This document shows positions 9,041 through 16,750 of a stretch of DNA of 18,895 nucleotides, one piece after another. The notes under the pieces were generated by a model. The model made no database searches. It saw only the letters and a list, made by a program, of their open reading frames with translations, and was not told the DNA's origin. The DNA is from Hypholoma sublateritium FD-334 SS-4 (Eukaryota > Basidiomycota > Agaricomycetes > Agaricales > Strophariaceae), in NCBI GenBank assembly GCA_000827495.1, contig KN817771.1, forward strand, positions 1 through 18,895, in the 5' to 3' direction. Positions within the stretch are counted from its first letter, which is position 1. Every line of letters starts with the position of its first letter. Made by a program: the position numbers and the translations under genes.

Positions 9041-9616
9041 CACGTTTGGCGACGCACACGCCCCACGCGGTGCGAGAGTCGGAAACCAGACAGTATTCAA
9101 CGCGCACGCACCTACTCAAGCTCGAGCAAATCAGGGTCGGCGTCGAAACCCCACAAGCCTCGTAGAAAGCTCCGGCCTTCAAGATCAGACATGACGTGAA
9201 CCGCAGATGCGATTCATCTACGGCATATCCATTGACCAATATCGACCACCTTGGACCACTCCGCACCGGGGAACACGCTATTAATAGCATTCTACATAGG
9301 CTATTTTTAACCTCGGCTACTCTAACACGCTTTTATCATCTAGCTTCCAACAGCTCAATCAAGTTAATCCACTGACAATAATCGACTGTCGCGGTGAGCG
9401 GTTTGGGGCTCAACTTGTCTTTTCTAAAGCAGTTTTTTTCTCCGTACAGATAATTATTTGTTATTATGAAGGAAGAAGATAGTATCAGTAGGCTCGACGG
9501 CAGCTCCTCCAATCTTCACCCGCCGTCCGGCGAGCAGATCCCGCGTCACGCTTCCTCCGCCTTGAACAACGCTTGAACAACGCCCAAGTCTCATTTCGTA
9601 CGCCATCCCTGGGTCC
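9041..9616. other. Intergenic region between two minus-strand genes
   Basis: No convincing gene. A 36-codon frame from ATG 9466 (+) ends at a TGA within the 11-bp tandem duplication at 9561-9582; it has no supporting feature. A 12-mer, accttggaccac, at 9248-9259 recurs at 18740-18751. The sequence around 9301-9460 is AT-rich. Confidence 0.4.
9561..9582. repeat. Perfect 11-bp tandem duplication cttgaacaacg
   Basis: Two adjacent identical units lie at 9561-9571 and 9572-9582, about 40 bp beyond the stop codon of the RING gene. Confidence 0.9.
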
Positions 9617-10290
9617 TCAATCCGAGTCCTCGCTCGGAAGGGATTCTACCACACAGCGGAGGCCATGGATCGTAAAAAATGGCATCGCCTTTGGGACTGG
9701 ATGCCTGCAGGTCGGACAACCGAATACATGAGGGGATTTATGCGCCACGGATCCTTCCCTGTTTACCTGAAGTTCCGCCTCCAGAAAGATACAAGACCGA
9801 CAAAACACATGGCCGCACATGATTCTGAGCTTACAAGTTAGTTTTCAAATATTTATTGGGCAAGACACTCACGCAGTAGGATCATCCAAAAAATCGAGAC
9901 AAATACCACAACTGGCAAACTCTTTCAATGAAGCTAACGCCTACAGGGCGATATAAATGGTTAGGGGAAGCACAGCTAGTGGTTGCAGAGGTCTCGACGT
10001 ACAGACGTTAACTTCTCGTTTGTCTCCTCAGCCCGGGCCAATTGCTTCAACAAGTCATCGTGCTTCTTCTCCAGGCGCCGCTTCTTCTGCTTCTTGGCGG
10101 ACTGGGACTGCTTTTTTTCTAAGTATCCTAAAAAGGCTTCCTGAGTCAAATTCAGCACGGTTAAACACCTACAAAAGCGCGACCCTACACTCACCTCGAC
10201 CGGCGGAAGGTCGTCTTCCCCATCCGAGATTACGATAACATCCCTTTCAACGGGATTACCTTTTTTTCGCGTATGTCTTTCTGCGGGCAT
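9617..10290 (-). CDS. RING-finger protein (probable E3 ubiquitin ligase), 169 residues
   Basis: The spliced minus-strand model is 10290-10195, 10140-10003, 9940-9873 and 9824-9617, with introns of 54, 62 and 48 bp and donors gtgagt, gtacgt and gtgagt. Residues 1-32 hold an acidic motif, VIVISDGEDDLPP, resembling a SUMO-interacting stretch (hydrophobic core followed by acids). Residues 33-86 form a Lys/Glu/Gln-rich coiled coil. The RING follows: C89-x2-C92, C104-x-H106-x2-C109-x2-C112 and C137-x2-C140, a C3HC4 pattern. RING proteins bring E2 enzymes to substrates. A SUMO-directed role is inference from one motif. The third intron acceptor was chosen as gctcag (exon from 9824), because using the nearer taag would break the RING frame. 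A TATA box lies about 65 bp upstream. A divergent gene starts at 10866. Confidence 0.85.
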
Positions 10291-10352
10291 GACTGGGTTC
10301 GCTGGGAGAGGGGGATTTCTGGAAACGGTGAAACACCATTCTACCTTTACAA

Positions 10353-10361
10353 TTATATATA
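10353..10361 (-). promoter_or_regulatory. TATA box for the RING gene
   Basis: The minus strand reads tatatataa, 63-71 bp upstream of the ATG at 10290. This fits the chosen start and means the longer upstream in-frame extension is not needed. Confidence 0.55.
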
Positions 10362-10439
10362 GCTGAAAATACAATCACAACAAAGGTCTATTGCACTAGG
10401 TTGCCTCATGCCCTGTTACTTCTGCCTTGCGGCTTGGGG

Positions 10440-10515
10440 AGTCGAGACTCGAGACTCGGAGTGCGGCTCGGGGAGATCCCGGGCCGTCTTGAAACTTGAA
10501 ACTTCAAGCTTGAAG
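10440..10515. repeat. Short repeats and a 14-bp palindrome in a divergent intergenic region
   Basis: Tandem cgagact lies at about 10443-10456. A doubled cttgaaa precedes a perfect 14-bp palindrome, cttcaagcttgaag, at 10502-10515. The cluster lies between the RING gene (ATG 10290, minus) and the membrane protein gene (ATG 10866, plus), so it could serve both as a binding region. No factor can be named. Confidence 0.5.
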
Positions 10516-10792
10516 CGCAAGGTAAGTCTTGCGATAGTTGCACCATAATATTTACTAGACCTCTGTAGTGAATCCAGCTTAACTAACTTTGCTTGACGCA
10601 TGGCGACTTGTACTAAGACACTAATGGTAGAAGGCAAACTGTAACTGTATCCAAATTTGTACTGCGCGTCACGAATCACGATAGACGATGATCGATGAAT
10701 ATTGAATCACGAGACGAGACCCAACTTGTGTGAGTTTCTATTTTCTAAACGCCCTTTGTCTAGTACGCGTCCATCCGTCAACCGTCCGTCCT

Positions 10793-10799
10793 TATAAAT
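10793..10799 (+). promoter_or_regulatory. TATA box for the small membrane protein gene
   Basis: tataaat lies 67-73 bp before the ATG at 10866 and is followed by a pyrimidine-rich stretch (ccatttctccttctccttgc), a usual arrangement for a fungal transcription start. Confidence 0.6.
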
Positions 10800-10865
10800 T
10801 CGATGTTGAAACCCCTGCGTCGTCCATTTCTCCTTCTCCTTGCTTCATCTAGCGCATAATCCCAT

Positions 10866-11428
10866 ATGCTCCAAGACGTAAGCCAACGATCATAATCGTA
10901 ATCCAAGCCCTGCTCTGACATTGGTCCTTCAACTAGGACATGCTAGATGGCTCAGCTGCCGAAATTTCTAAGTCAAAGGAAGATCTTAGACAGGCCTCAC
11001 TTGCCCTGGCCACGGCAGTGCGTACCTCTCATATTCTTTGTGTATATTTCTTCTGACGTTCCAATAGTACCATGCGCGCAGCCGCATACTATTGGACTCC
11101 GCTGCGATATCTATCAAAGACGCTCGCATTGCCCTTGGAGAATACGAATCGGTACATTTGTCACTTCCATGTGAATGATATGCCGCTAACTTGTGAGAAG
11201 GCATGGAAAAATTTGTTGGAAGACACCAGCGGCGAGAGGCCTGATGGCATACCCGGTCAGAACCACTATCTTCAACATATCTTTCGTGGCTGGATGTATT
11301 TTTTTCTTTCATTGTTATTGTTGGCGATTGGATGCATCGCGGTGAAAGCATTCCATGACCTCGTCATGGAAAGGGCGGAAATGGGGAGAAGGAACAACTC
11401 GCACATGGGACTTCTGGCTTACCACTGA
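10866..11428 (+). CDS. Small single-span membrane protein, about 134 residues
   Basis: Exons are 10866-10877, 10937-11017, 11068-11151 and 11201-11428, with introns of 59, 50 and 49 bp (donors gtaagc, gtgcgt, gtacat; branch point gctaac before the last acceptor). All joins are phase 0. Using an acceptor 3 bp earlier would add one Lys. Residues 1-59 are helix-like (KSKEDLRQASLALATAYHAR, then ILLDSAAISIKDARIALGEY). A soluble loop with GERPDGIPGQNH follows, then one strong membrane span at residues 90-110 (WMYFFLSLLLLAIGCIAV) and a basic tail ending at TGA. With no signal peptide, the N-terminal part probably faces the cytosol. The TATA box and pyrimidine-rich leader support the start. I do not recognise the family. 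A membrane anchor with a helical interaction domain is the most that can be inferred. Confidence 0.65.
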
Positions 11429-11994
11429 AATTTACTTACTAGTACATGTACATATATTACTCTTTCGCCTGTCTATGTACCCTCAACTGAACAGAAGATC
11501 GGATCCCTGCTCAAACTGGCCATTTAATCCGCGAGATCCGAAAGGTAATGAATTGCCGAGGGGGCTGTTTAGAATTGCCGCGGGGAAGAGGGGGGACCTA
11601 CATTATTGGCATACGTCGGTGACGGCGGATTAGGAGTGCCAGGACGACGGAATGACCATGTCGCATAATGGCGGCGTGCTGCCCGGGCGTCAATCGTGGG
11701 GACGATGGCAATGTAGACACATGTATTTAAGTATTATGAGCATCAATTATTTTGTTTCGCTCAAATACCTTAATCAAATACAAATATATACGGGCCGCCG
11801 TCTGCTTTGCGAAGTTCGCCCACGCCGTCCTTCGCATCCTCTTCGCTACTGCCGATCCTCTTGCTTAACGCTTTCCACTTCACTTGCACGAGGATGCGTC
11901 ACTGGCCGCCTATTCCTCCCTTGCGGTAGGAAAAGACCAGCGGCCACCGAACTACAGGGCCTGTAGGCTGTGATCAACAGCGAAGATCAACCAG
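11429..11994. other. Intergenic region, no gene seen
   Basis: No exon chain or recognisable protein. The 9-mer gaattgccg occurs twice near 11550-11580 beside G-rich runs. An AT-rich stretch at about 11720-11790 separates it from coding-like sequence further on. Confidence 0.4.
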
Positions 11995-12432
11995 CGCCAG
12001 TTTGCCACTCGACACGTCTGCATGCACTACCTCGTCCGCGACTCTGGCTTTGGCAAAATCGAATACCAGTAGAAGCCAAACAACCTCGCCCTGCAAGCGA
12101 AGCTAGATAATATCACCGGAGAGATACCTCGATGGGATCCAACCCCGCTTCGACATTCTCCAGGCTCGTCATCTCGATCGGTCTTAGCATTGGGCTCGTC
12201 AGGACGCCCTCATCATGCTCTCTGACATCATCTTGTCCGTTTAACCACCGTCGACTGTGAAATCACTGCGCGCTGTCTCTTGCTGCATCGCTTTCCCAAC
12301 GGCGCCGACCCCGATATGCGGCGCTGCATGTACTACAATTTCTACCACTGCGATGCCCGAAGGAATTTGGCCAGCAGTCGACCGACGACATCCTCGAACG
12401 TCTTGGGACGACCGCCAATGTATGAAGACGGT
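11995..12432 (+). pseudogene. Decayed coding remnant, family not recognised
   Basis: Protein-like pieces appear in order but in shifting frames: RHVCMHYLVRDSGFGKIEYQ, then TAG (12070), LALQAKLDNITGEIPRWDPT, RFDILQARHL, a TAG, HWARQDALIMLSDIILSV, a TAA, then CLLLHRFPNGADPDMRRCMY and YNFYHCDARR. A frame change follows and leads toward a donor-like gtatgt at 12431. The number of stops and shifts points to a pseudogene and not to sequence error alone. I cannot name the parent gene. Confidence 0.35.
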
Positions 12433-12494
12433 ATGTGTTCTTTGGATGATATCTATGTCTTTTTTCTAATCTTCCTGTCATGGTTACTTTCCGA

Positions 12495-12980
12495 CTACTC
12501 TGCGTACTGAACTCGCCTTGAAGGAAGAAACGAAGCACTTGGATCATTCCTGAGAATGTCTGGAAATTTGAGGAATACATCAAGGAGATACCAAGCGGCG
12601 AATCCATTTCCGTTACTGATAACACCCAGAAGGTCTAGGACGATATCCTCAGGATTTGGTCGGTCGTTTGGACTTTTCACAAGATCATCTCTGACCAGAA
12701 GAATTGTACCAAGGCCCTGTAAGCCGTATGAATACGTGGTGAAAGCTCTCGTCAATTCACCTGAAGTCCGCCGTCGCAGTTCCTTCGGCCTCAAGCTACC
12801 GATATCACTCCTGTTATATGTGCCAGCTCCGACAAAGCTCCTCTTCTCCATCTGAAGTACAAAATTACATCGACCCGAGAGTACAGCAGCCGTTTCACAA
12901 CGGTATACCTCGACACCCTCCATGAGAACGTCACCTCCGGTGCCACTACAGTCAGGCTTCGAAGCAAAATGTCGAAGCAC
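12495..12980 (-). CDS. Long open frame, unassigned
   Basis: This 161-codon open frame begins in alternating charged and hydrophobic sequence (VLMEGVEVYRCETAAVLSGR) and ends in a hydrophobic stretch around IVLDLLGVISNGNGFAAWYL. The plus strand over the same bases also holds protein-like pieces (for example WKFEEYIKEIPSGESISVTD), so the coding strand is not settled. There is no start codon with support and no recognised domain. It may be an exon of the same minus-strand gene as 13036-13724, though the frame would need an unseen intron. Confidence 0.2.
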   Translation of the reverse strand: MLRHFASKPDCSGTGGDVLMEGVEVYRCETAAVLSGRCNFVLQMEKRSFVGAGTYNRSDIGSLRPKELRRRTSGELTRAFTTYSYGLQGLGTILLVRDDLVKSPNDRPNPEDIVLDLLGVISNGNGFAAWYLLDVFLKFPDILRNDPSASFLPSRRVQYAE

Positions 12981-13035
12981 TGGTCGACCGCAGACATGGA
13001 TTCATTCCCTTCGCTAGTATTCACGGAAACGGTCG

Positions 13036-13724
13036 CTAAAGCAACGCCGGTCCGAGTATGACGTTGGTGAATATTTTGCGCATCCTTTGTGTTGTGAAGA
13101 CCAAGAAAACGAGCCCCCATTCAGATAATCGCCCTCCGCAAGATCGTACTTTGTCTTTATCGCTTAACCATGGCGTCTTCGGTAAAGAGGGCCTCTGTGC
13201 ATCGTCGGGAATCTCTTTGAAAACGCTTCCCACACGCTGGACGTCCCCAAGCCGGGGCGAATATCTTCTTAGGAAGAATGTCAATATTTTCTTGGCAGGC
13301 GCTGTCATTGGGTACGTCTTCGTCTCACAAACCAAACACTATCTTTTCATTGACATACGTCGTCTATAGGTAGATTCGCAGAACAAGTCTTCTGGTACTT
13401 ACCAACGTCGTCTCCCACAAACTGGAAGGCTACAGCGTCCGGATATTCTCTGCCAAAAAGATAGCTTTCAATATCCTCGGCGTCATGCATCCCCTCTTGT
13501 TTAGTATCATACAGGTTGCGCCTATCTAAGGGCTGACTTAAGCGGTGGCATGGATTGACATCCAAATCTTGGCGATATTCGTGACGTGCATGCGCATCAA
13601 GCTCGACAAGTAGACAGGTCTTCGCCGCGCCATCGCTCGCGACAATTCTGCTGATTTCAAAGTCATTTACAGCGTTGGATCTGACTGACTCCTTCAAATC
13701 GTGGAGGTCGCAGAAGTTCCATGG
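13036..13724 (-). CDS. Two possible exons of an unidentified minus-strand gene
   Basis: The first block runs 13724-13403. It follows an acceptor-like agcatcag, reads NFCDLHDLKESVRSNAVNDF through YLFGREYPDAVAFQFVGDD, and ends at a strong donor, gtaagt. Joining to 13301 (acceptor aatgacag, 101-bp intron) keeps the frame through KKILTFFLRRYSPRLGDVQR to a stop at 13036. A donor-like gtacga near 13140 may end the exon earlier. No start codon is seen, and the longer intron is unusual beside the other introns here. The plus-strand candidate starting at 13721 overlaps the first bases, so the two models compete. No family is recognised. Confidence 0.3.
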
Positions 13725-14012
13725 CTGATGCTGGTAAGCTTTACATTGTCATCGTTAGTGGACTCTGAGATTGATTTGCGCTTCTAAGCTTCTTCCGGAA
13801 ATGGTGAACTGGCTCAGCAGGACGTACTGGTGTCCACCAAGATGGAAGATATAGAAGTTCGCGACGAATTCACCATCGAAGACTGCATCATAATGGCCTC
13901 GCTCGAAGCACACTGCATAGCCCTGTTCTTCCTACGCTGCGCGCGCCATCGCGACACCCCTGCCCAACGCCCAGACTTGCACACCCGCCGACCGACTGCA
14001 GAGTGCGACTGA
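13721..14012 (+). CDS. Possible two-exon small gene, 78 residues
   Basis: ATG 13721 opens MADA, followed by a donor, gtaagc, at 13734. A 55-bp intron ends at ttctaag (13788). The second exon continues in frame as SSGNGELAQQDVLVSTKMED, then VRDEFTIEDCIIMASLEAHC, and becomes Arg/Pro-rich before TGA at 14010. The acidic first part looks like a real protein; the basic end looks like a frame that has run on after damage. The true gene may be truncated or mis-spliced here. No domain is recognised, and a minus-strand model overlaps its start. Confidence 0.3.
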
Positions 14013-14956
14013 ACAGTACACCGGCCAGGATCGGTCGCAGAGGCAGTACCAAGTCGCTTAGACGAGAGGCGGGAAACAACGTGCAAGATGTACGGATGCA
14101 CGGTATTGTTCTTGGCCTCTCTCACTCATAAATTTGGTACGGTACGTTTTCTATCCCGTAAGGTGCGACGCTTATGTGGAATCTAACAGGCCGCCTTGTT
14201 ATCAACGGCTAGGGTACCCTGAACACCCCGAAATTCACGCCGCATCCTCGAATACGGACTAGGTGTGCACGCCGTACGGTGCCCATTCGTCGTCCATGAC
14301 GCTCACATGCGTGCAACCCGTATTTCGAAGGCAGATGCCCCCACACCCCGCCCAAGAGCGCCCGGTCCCTGTCCGCCCTGTTCAACATTTCCCCGCGCCG
14401 CCGCTCTTACGTTCGGAGTGGGTCCCCGCGATGCTGAGCTCTCAGATATTGTGCGGTGCAGTACGGCCCGCGGCGGTCAGCAAGATCAGGGCTAGGACGC
14501 GCAGTGGTTGAACTTGCCAATGAATGCGGTACACTTTGAAGGAAAAGTTGAGCTGTCTGCGGCAATGATGGAGGTGACACCGGTGACGCCAGGGAGCTGC
14601 GGCATGAGCTGCGCAAATACAAGCGGAGGATTATCGGACGCTTGACGAAGAGCTTTTGCAGACCGTTGCTCACCGAAGTTCGCTCGCCATTCCAATTGCT
14701 GTACGTACTACTACTAGCAATAATCTATACCTTCTTCAATACTAAATCAAACTTGTTATGCAAATCGTAAATCTGAACCAAGGGTTTCGGGCTGCAAATA
14801 TCAGAATTTTGATAGATTAGATATCTGTGGACTACAGGCTCAACGTTCAACGGTCAACGTCAACATCAATCTTCGTATTTACTGTGAACCACGTTGAGAT
14901 CTTCTGCAGTGTTTCCGGAACAAACCAATCAGAGTCTAACTACGTAAATATCAGCA
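14013..14956. other. Unresolved GC-rich then AT-rich stretch
   Basis: Frames of 60-90 codons overlap on both strands between 14260 and 14700. The most protein-like is on the minus strand at 14492-14695 (DNPPLVFAQLMPQLPGVTGV), but it lacks splice partners and a recognised family. From about 14720 to 14956 the sequence is AT-rich and non-coding. Confidence 0.35.
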
Positions 14957-15016
14957 ATGAGTACAGCGTTCCAGGAGGATGAGACTTCATCCATAATTGA
15001 CGCTTGATTGGTAGAA

Positions 15017-15262
15017 ATGCTGCAGCAAGTTTTCCGTGCTGGGGACTGGCGTAGTCCTCGGAGTCAGAGGAGCCATAGTGGTGGCAGAATGTTAGAGGGC
15101 TCTGCTCAAGCTGGCGGAACAGGAGAAAATCGTATGGCTGAATCCAAGCTAAATCACTCGTAAGTCGCTCATGTTGAGCGGCCCGGGCATAATCTGCCGG
15201 GCGCCTAAATCATACTGCCTAAAATATACAGGGAAAACTTGGGGAAAACACAGAGTGCATGA
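15017..15262 (+). CDS. Possible small two-exon gene, 57 residues
   Basis: From ATG 15017 a frame reads MLQQVFRAGDWRSPRSQRSH and on to a strong donor, gtaagt, at 15160. A 72-bp intron with ctaaaatatacag leads to a second exon, 15232-15262, that ends in TGA. The product is Ser/Gly/Arg-rich with no domain. In the same frame an upstream ATG at 14957 opens MSTAFQEDETSSIIDA before a TGA at 15005, so an older, longer gene may have been broken by one stop. Evidence rests on splice signals and frame continuity only. Confidence 0.25.
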
Positions 15263-15352
15263 CATTCAAAATACAGTAATCTAAGTTTCTAATGGGTCTG
15301 GAAATCAAAAAAGGCAATTACATTGGTCTGAACAACTACGGGAGGCTTATAC

Positions 15353-16328
15353 TCAAGGGTTTCGGTTTCTTTGCTGTCTAATCTTCTTTCCGAGAGTGGC
15401 GTCTTCGGTTTTGCTCTTATCTTTAGCTCGGCTGCGGGTGTAATGCAGCTCTACCCGGATGAAGTCTGTGGCCGGCCACCAATCGACGTAGTCTGCTAAT
15501 ATAGGGAACGCCTCTGCCGCCTGTTAGGAAAGTACACCCCATCAACCAAAATATCATCCAATAGTCTAGAATAGTACTCACCAGGGCTTGGACCGTGCAC
15601 AAAGACTCATGAGATTGATCAGAGAACGTCTCCGATGGTTCGAGGTGATCTTCTACAGCTTTCTTGATAAACAACTTGTAGTAATTCAACATCAGCTTAA
15701 GGACAATCATAGAGAATAAAATCTAGTACTCTACCTTGAAGCGAAGGTAATCGTTCGTTGGCCACCCCAGTGTTTTCTGGAGATTGTAGCCGCCACGCTT
15801 GGGCCGTCCCGCCTCACCTTCAGGCTTGGGAATCAATTCGTACGCATCACTATCACGCCTTGCTCGGTCACGGTCCGTTAGAGCAGCAGAGCCAGCTCTG
15901 GAATTACTATTCCGCTTGGTTCGGCTACGATCTGGAGGCGCAGCAGAGCCACCTCTGGAAGAGGTACCATCATCCGAATCGCCGTGACAGTGGTCGGGTG
16001 CAGCGGAACCGGATCTGGATGGAGCAGCAAAGCCATCCTGATCGCGAGTGGAATGACCGGGAGTGGCTTCGCGCGAGACAGAGGCTGATGGAGGAGCGCT
16101 GACACGAGCTTTATTTGGCGTAAATCGGACGCGGGCGCGTTGATGACGGTCGGCTAATGGGGTAGACCGTGGCCCGATCTCCTGCGTAGCTAGTAGCTGT
16201 TGCGGCTGCTGGATAATAAGCTCCGTCTGCGCGAGGAGTATGGGAAGAGTGGGGTGCGGAGATACGTCGTTGGCCTCGTAGAAAGGAGGTATCTCCCAAC
16301 TGAAAGATGAGGTACGCTTGTCGGACAT
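15353..16328 (-). CDS. Low-complexity hypothetical protein with three SRxGSAA repeats, 284 residues
   Basis: The minus-strand model is 16328-15735, 15674-15582 and 15520-15353, with introns of 60 and 61 bp (donors gtagag and gtgagt). An alternative first acceptor at 15696 would add seven residues with a 39-bp intron. Residues 1-50 start MSDKRTSSFSWEIPPF. Residues 104-162 carry three imperfect repeats starting SRSGSAA (104), SRGGSAA (124) and SRAGSAA (143), each followed by Asp/Arg-rich sequence, so the region is probably disordered. The end is folded-looking (FIKKAVEDHL, FPILADYVDWWPATDF) with a basic tail. The ATG was chosen because a TATA box lies about 50 bp upstream, although the frame stays open another 108 codons. 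I recognise no family. It is divergent from the WD40 gene. Confidence 0.65.
15843..16019 (-). repeat. Three imperfect coding repeats of about 60 bp
   Basis: These encode the SRxGSAA repeats at protein spacing 20 and 19 residues. At the DNA level the blocks share cagagcc and ctctggaa-like stretches, which suggests tandem duplication followed by divergence. Confidence 0.6.
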
Positions 16329-16375
16329 TGCTGAAAATAATCTGCTGAGGGAGGCTGCAGCAGTCGCGCGATAGG

Positions 16376-16382
16376 TTATATA
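16376..16382 (-). promoter_or_regulatory. TATA box for the 284-residue protein gene
   Basis: The minus strand reads tatataa, 48-54 bp upstream of the ATG at 16328. Just beyond it lies a 10-bp palindrome, tcacatgtga (16394-16403), overlapping a CRE-like tgacgtc (16401-16407). Both are common transcription-factor site types; binding here is inference. Confidence 0.5.
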
Positions 16383-16550
16383 CCACCCAGACTTCACATG
16401 TGACGTCCCTTCATTGTAGGCCTCCGTTCGGTCGTGACAAAGATGATGGTTTAGAACATGTGGAACAATGAAACCTCGTGGCAAAGAAATCCCAAAGGAA
16501 TCCTTGAAGTAATCCTCGCAAAATCCTCGTGTCCCTCGGAAGTCGAAGAA

Positions 16551-16698
16551 ACAAAGGCGCGTCCATTTCTTATACTTAGACCAACGCCGCCCCCGAGTCC
16601 CGAAGATATCAAACGCCTTGCAAAGTCTTCCAAACACCTTGCAAAGTCCCAAAGGAAAGACAGCAATAGTGAATACAAAGGCGCGTCCATTCCTTATA
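16551..16698. repeat. 24-bp direct repeat in a divergent promoter region
   Basis: Copies lie at 16551-16574 and 16675-16698 with one mismatch. Both contain ggcgcgtccatt and end in cttata. They are 124 bp apart, and the second ends about 50 bp before the WD40 ATG. Between them ccttgcaaagtc also occurs twice (about 16617 and 16638), so the interval is rich in short duplications. Confidence 0.85.
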
Positions 16699-16750
16699 GT
16701 ATTCCATCGACCACCTGAAGGATAGAAAGAGCAGCACAGCTTAAGTCGTC

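Noticed and set aside
13403..13460. VAFQFVGDDV resembles the GDD motif of viral RNA polymerases.
   Set aside because: No other polymerase motif lies around it, the sequence sits beside a normal splice donor, and the composition is that of an ordinary cellular protein.
15181..15222. A 6-bp GC stem (gcccgg / ccgggc) followed by ctaa, as at a Helitron 3' end.
   Set aside because: The stem is short, the spacing to ctaa is 2 or 16 bases and not the usual 10-12, no Rep/helicase remnant is present, and it lies inside a plausible intron.
15758..16102. A 114-codon plus-strand frame opposite the SRxGSAA repeats.
   Set aside because: It is the antisense shadow of the repeat region; Trp/His/Gln-rich composition follows from the minus-strand codons.
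16331..16652. In-frame upstream extension of the 284-residue protein by 108 codons.
   Set aside because: A good TATA box and palindromic sites lie inside the extension, and the composition (Cys/Phe/Arg-rich) differs from the protein, so it is read as promoter sequence.
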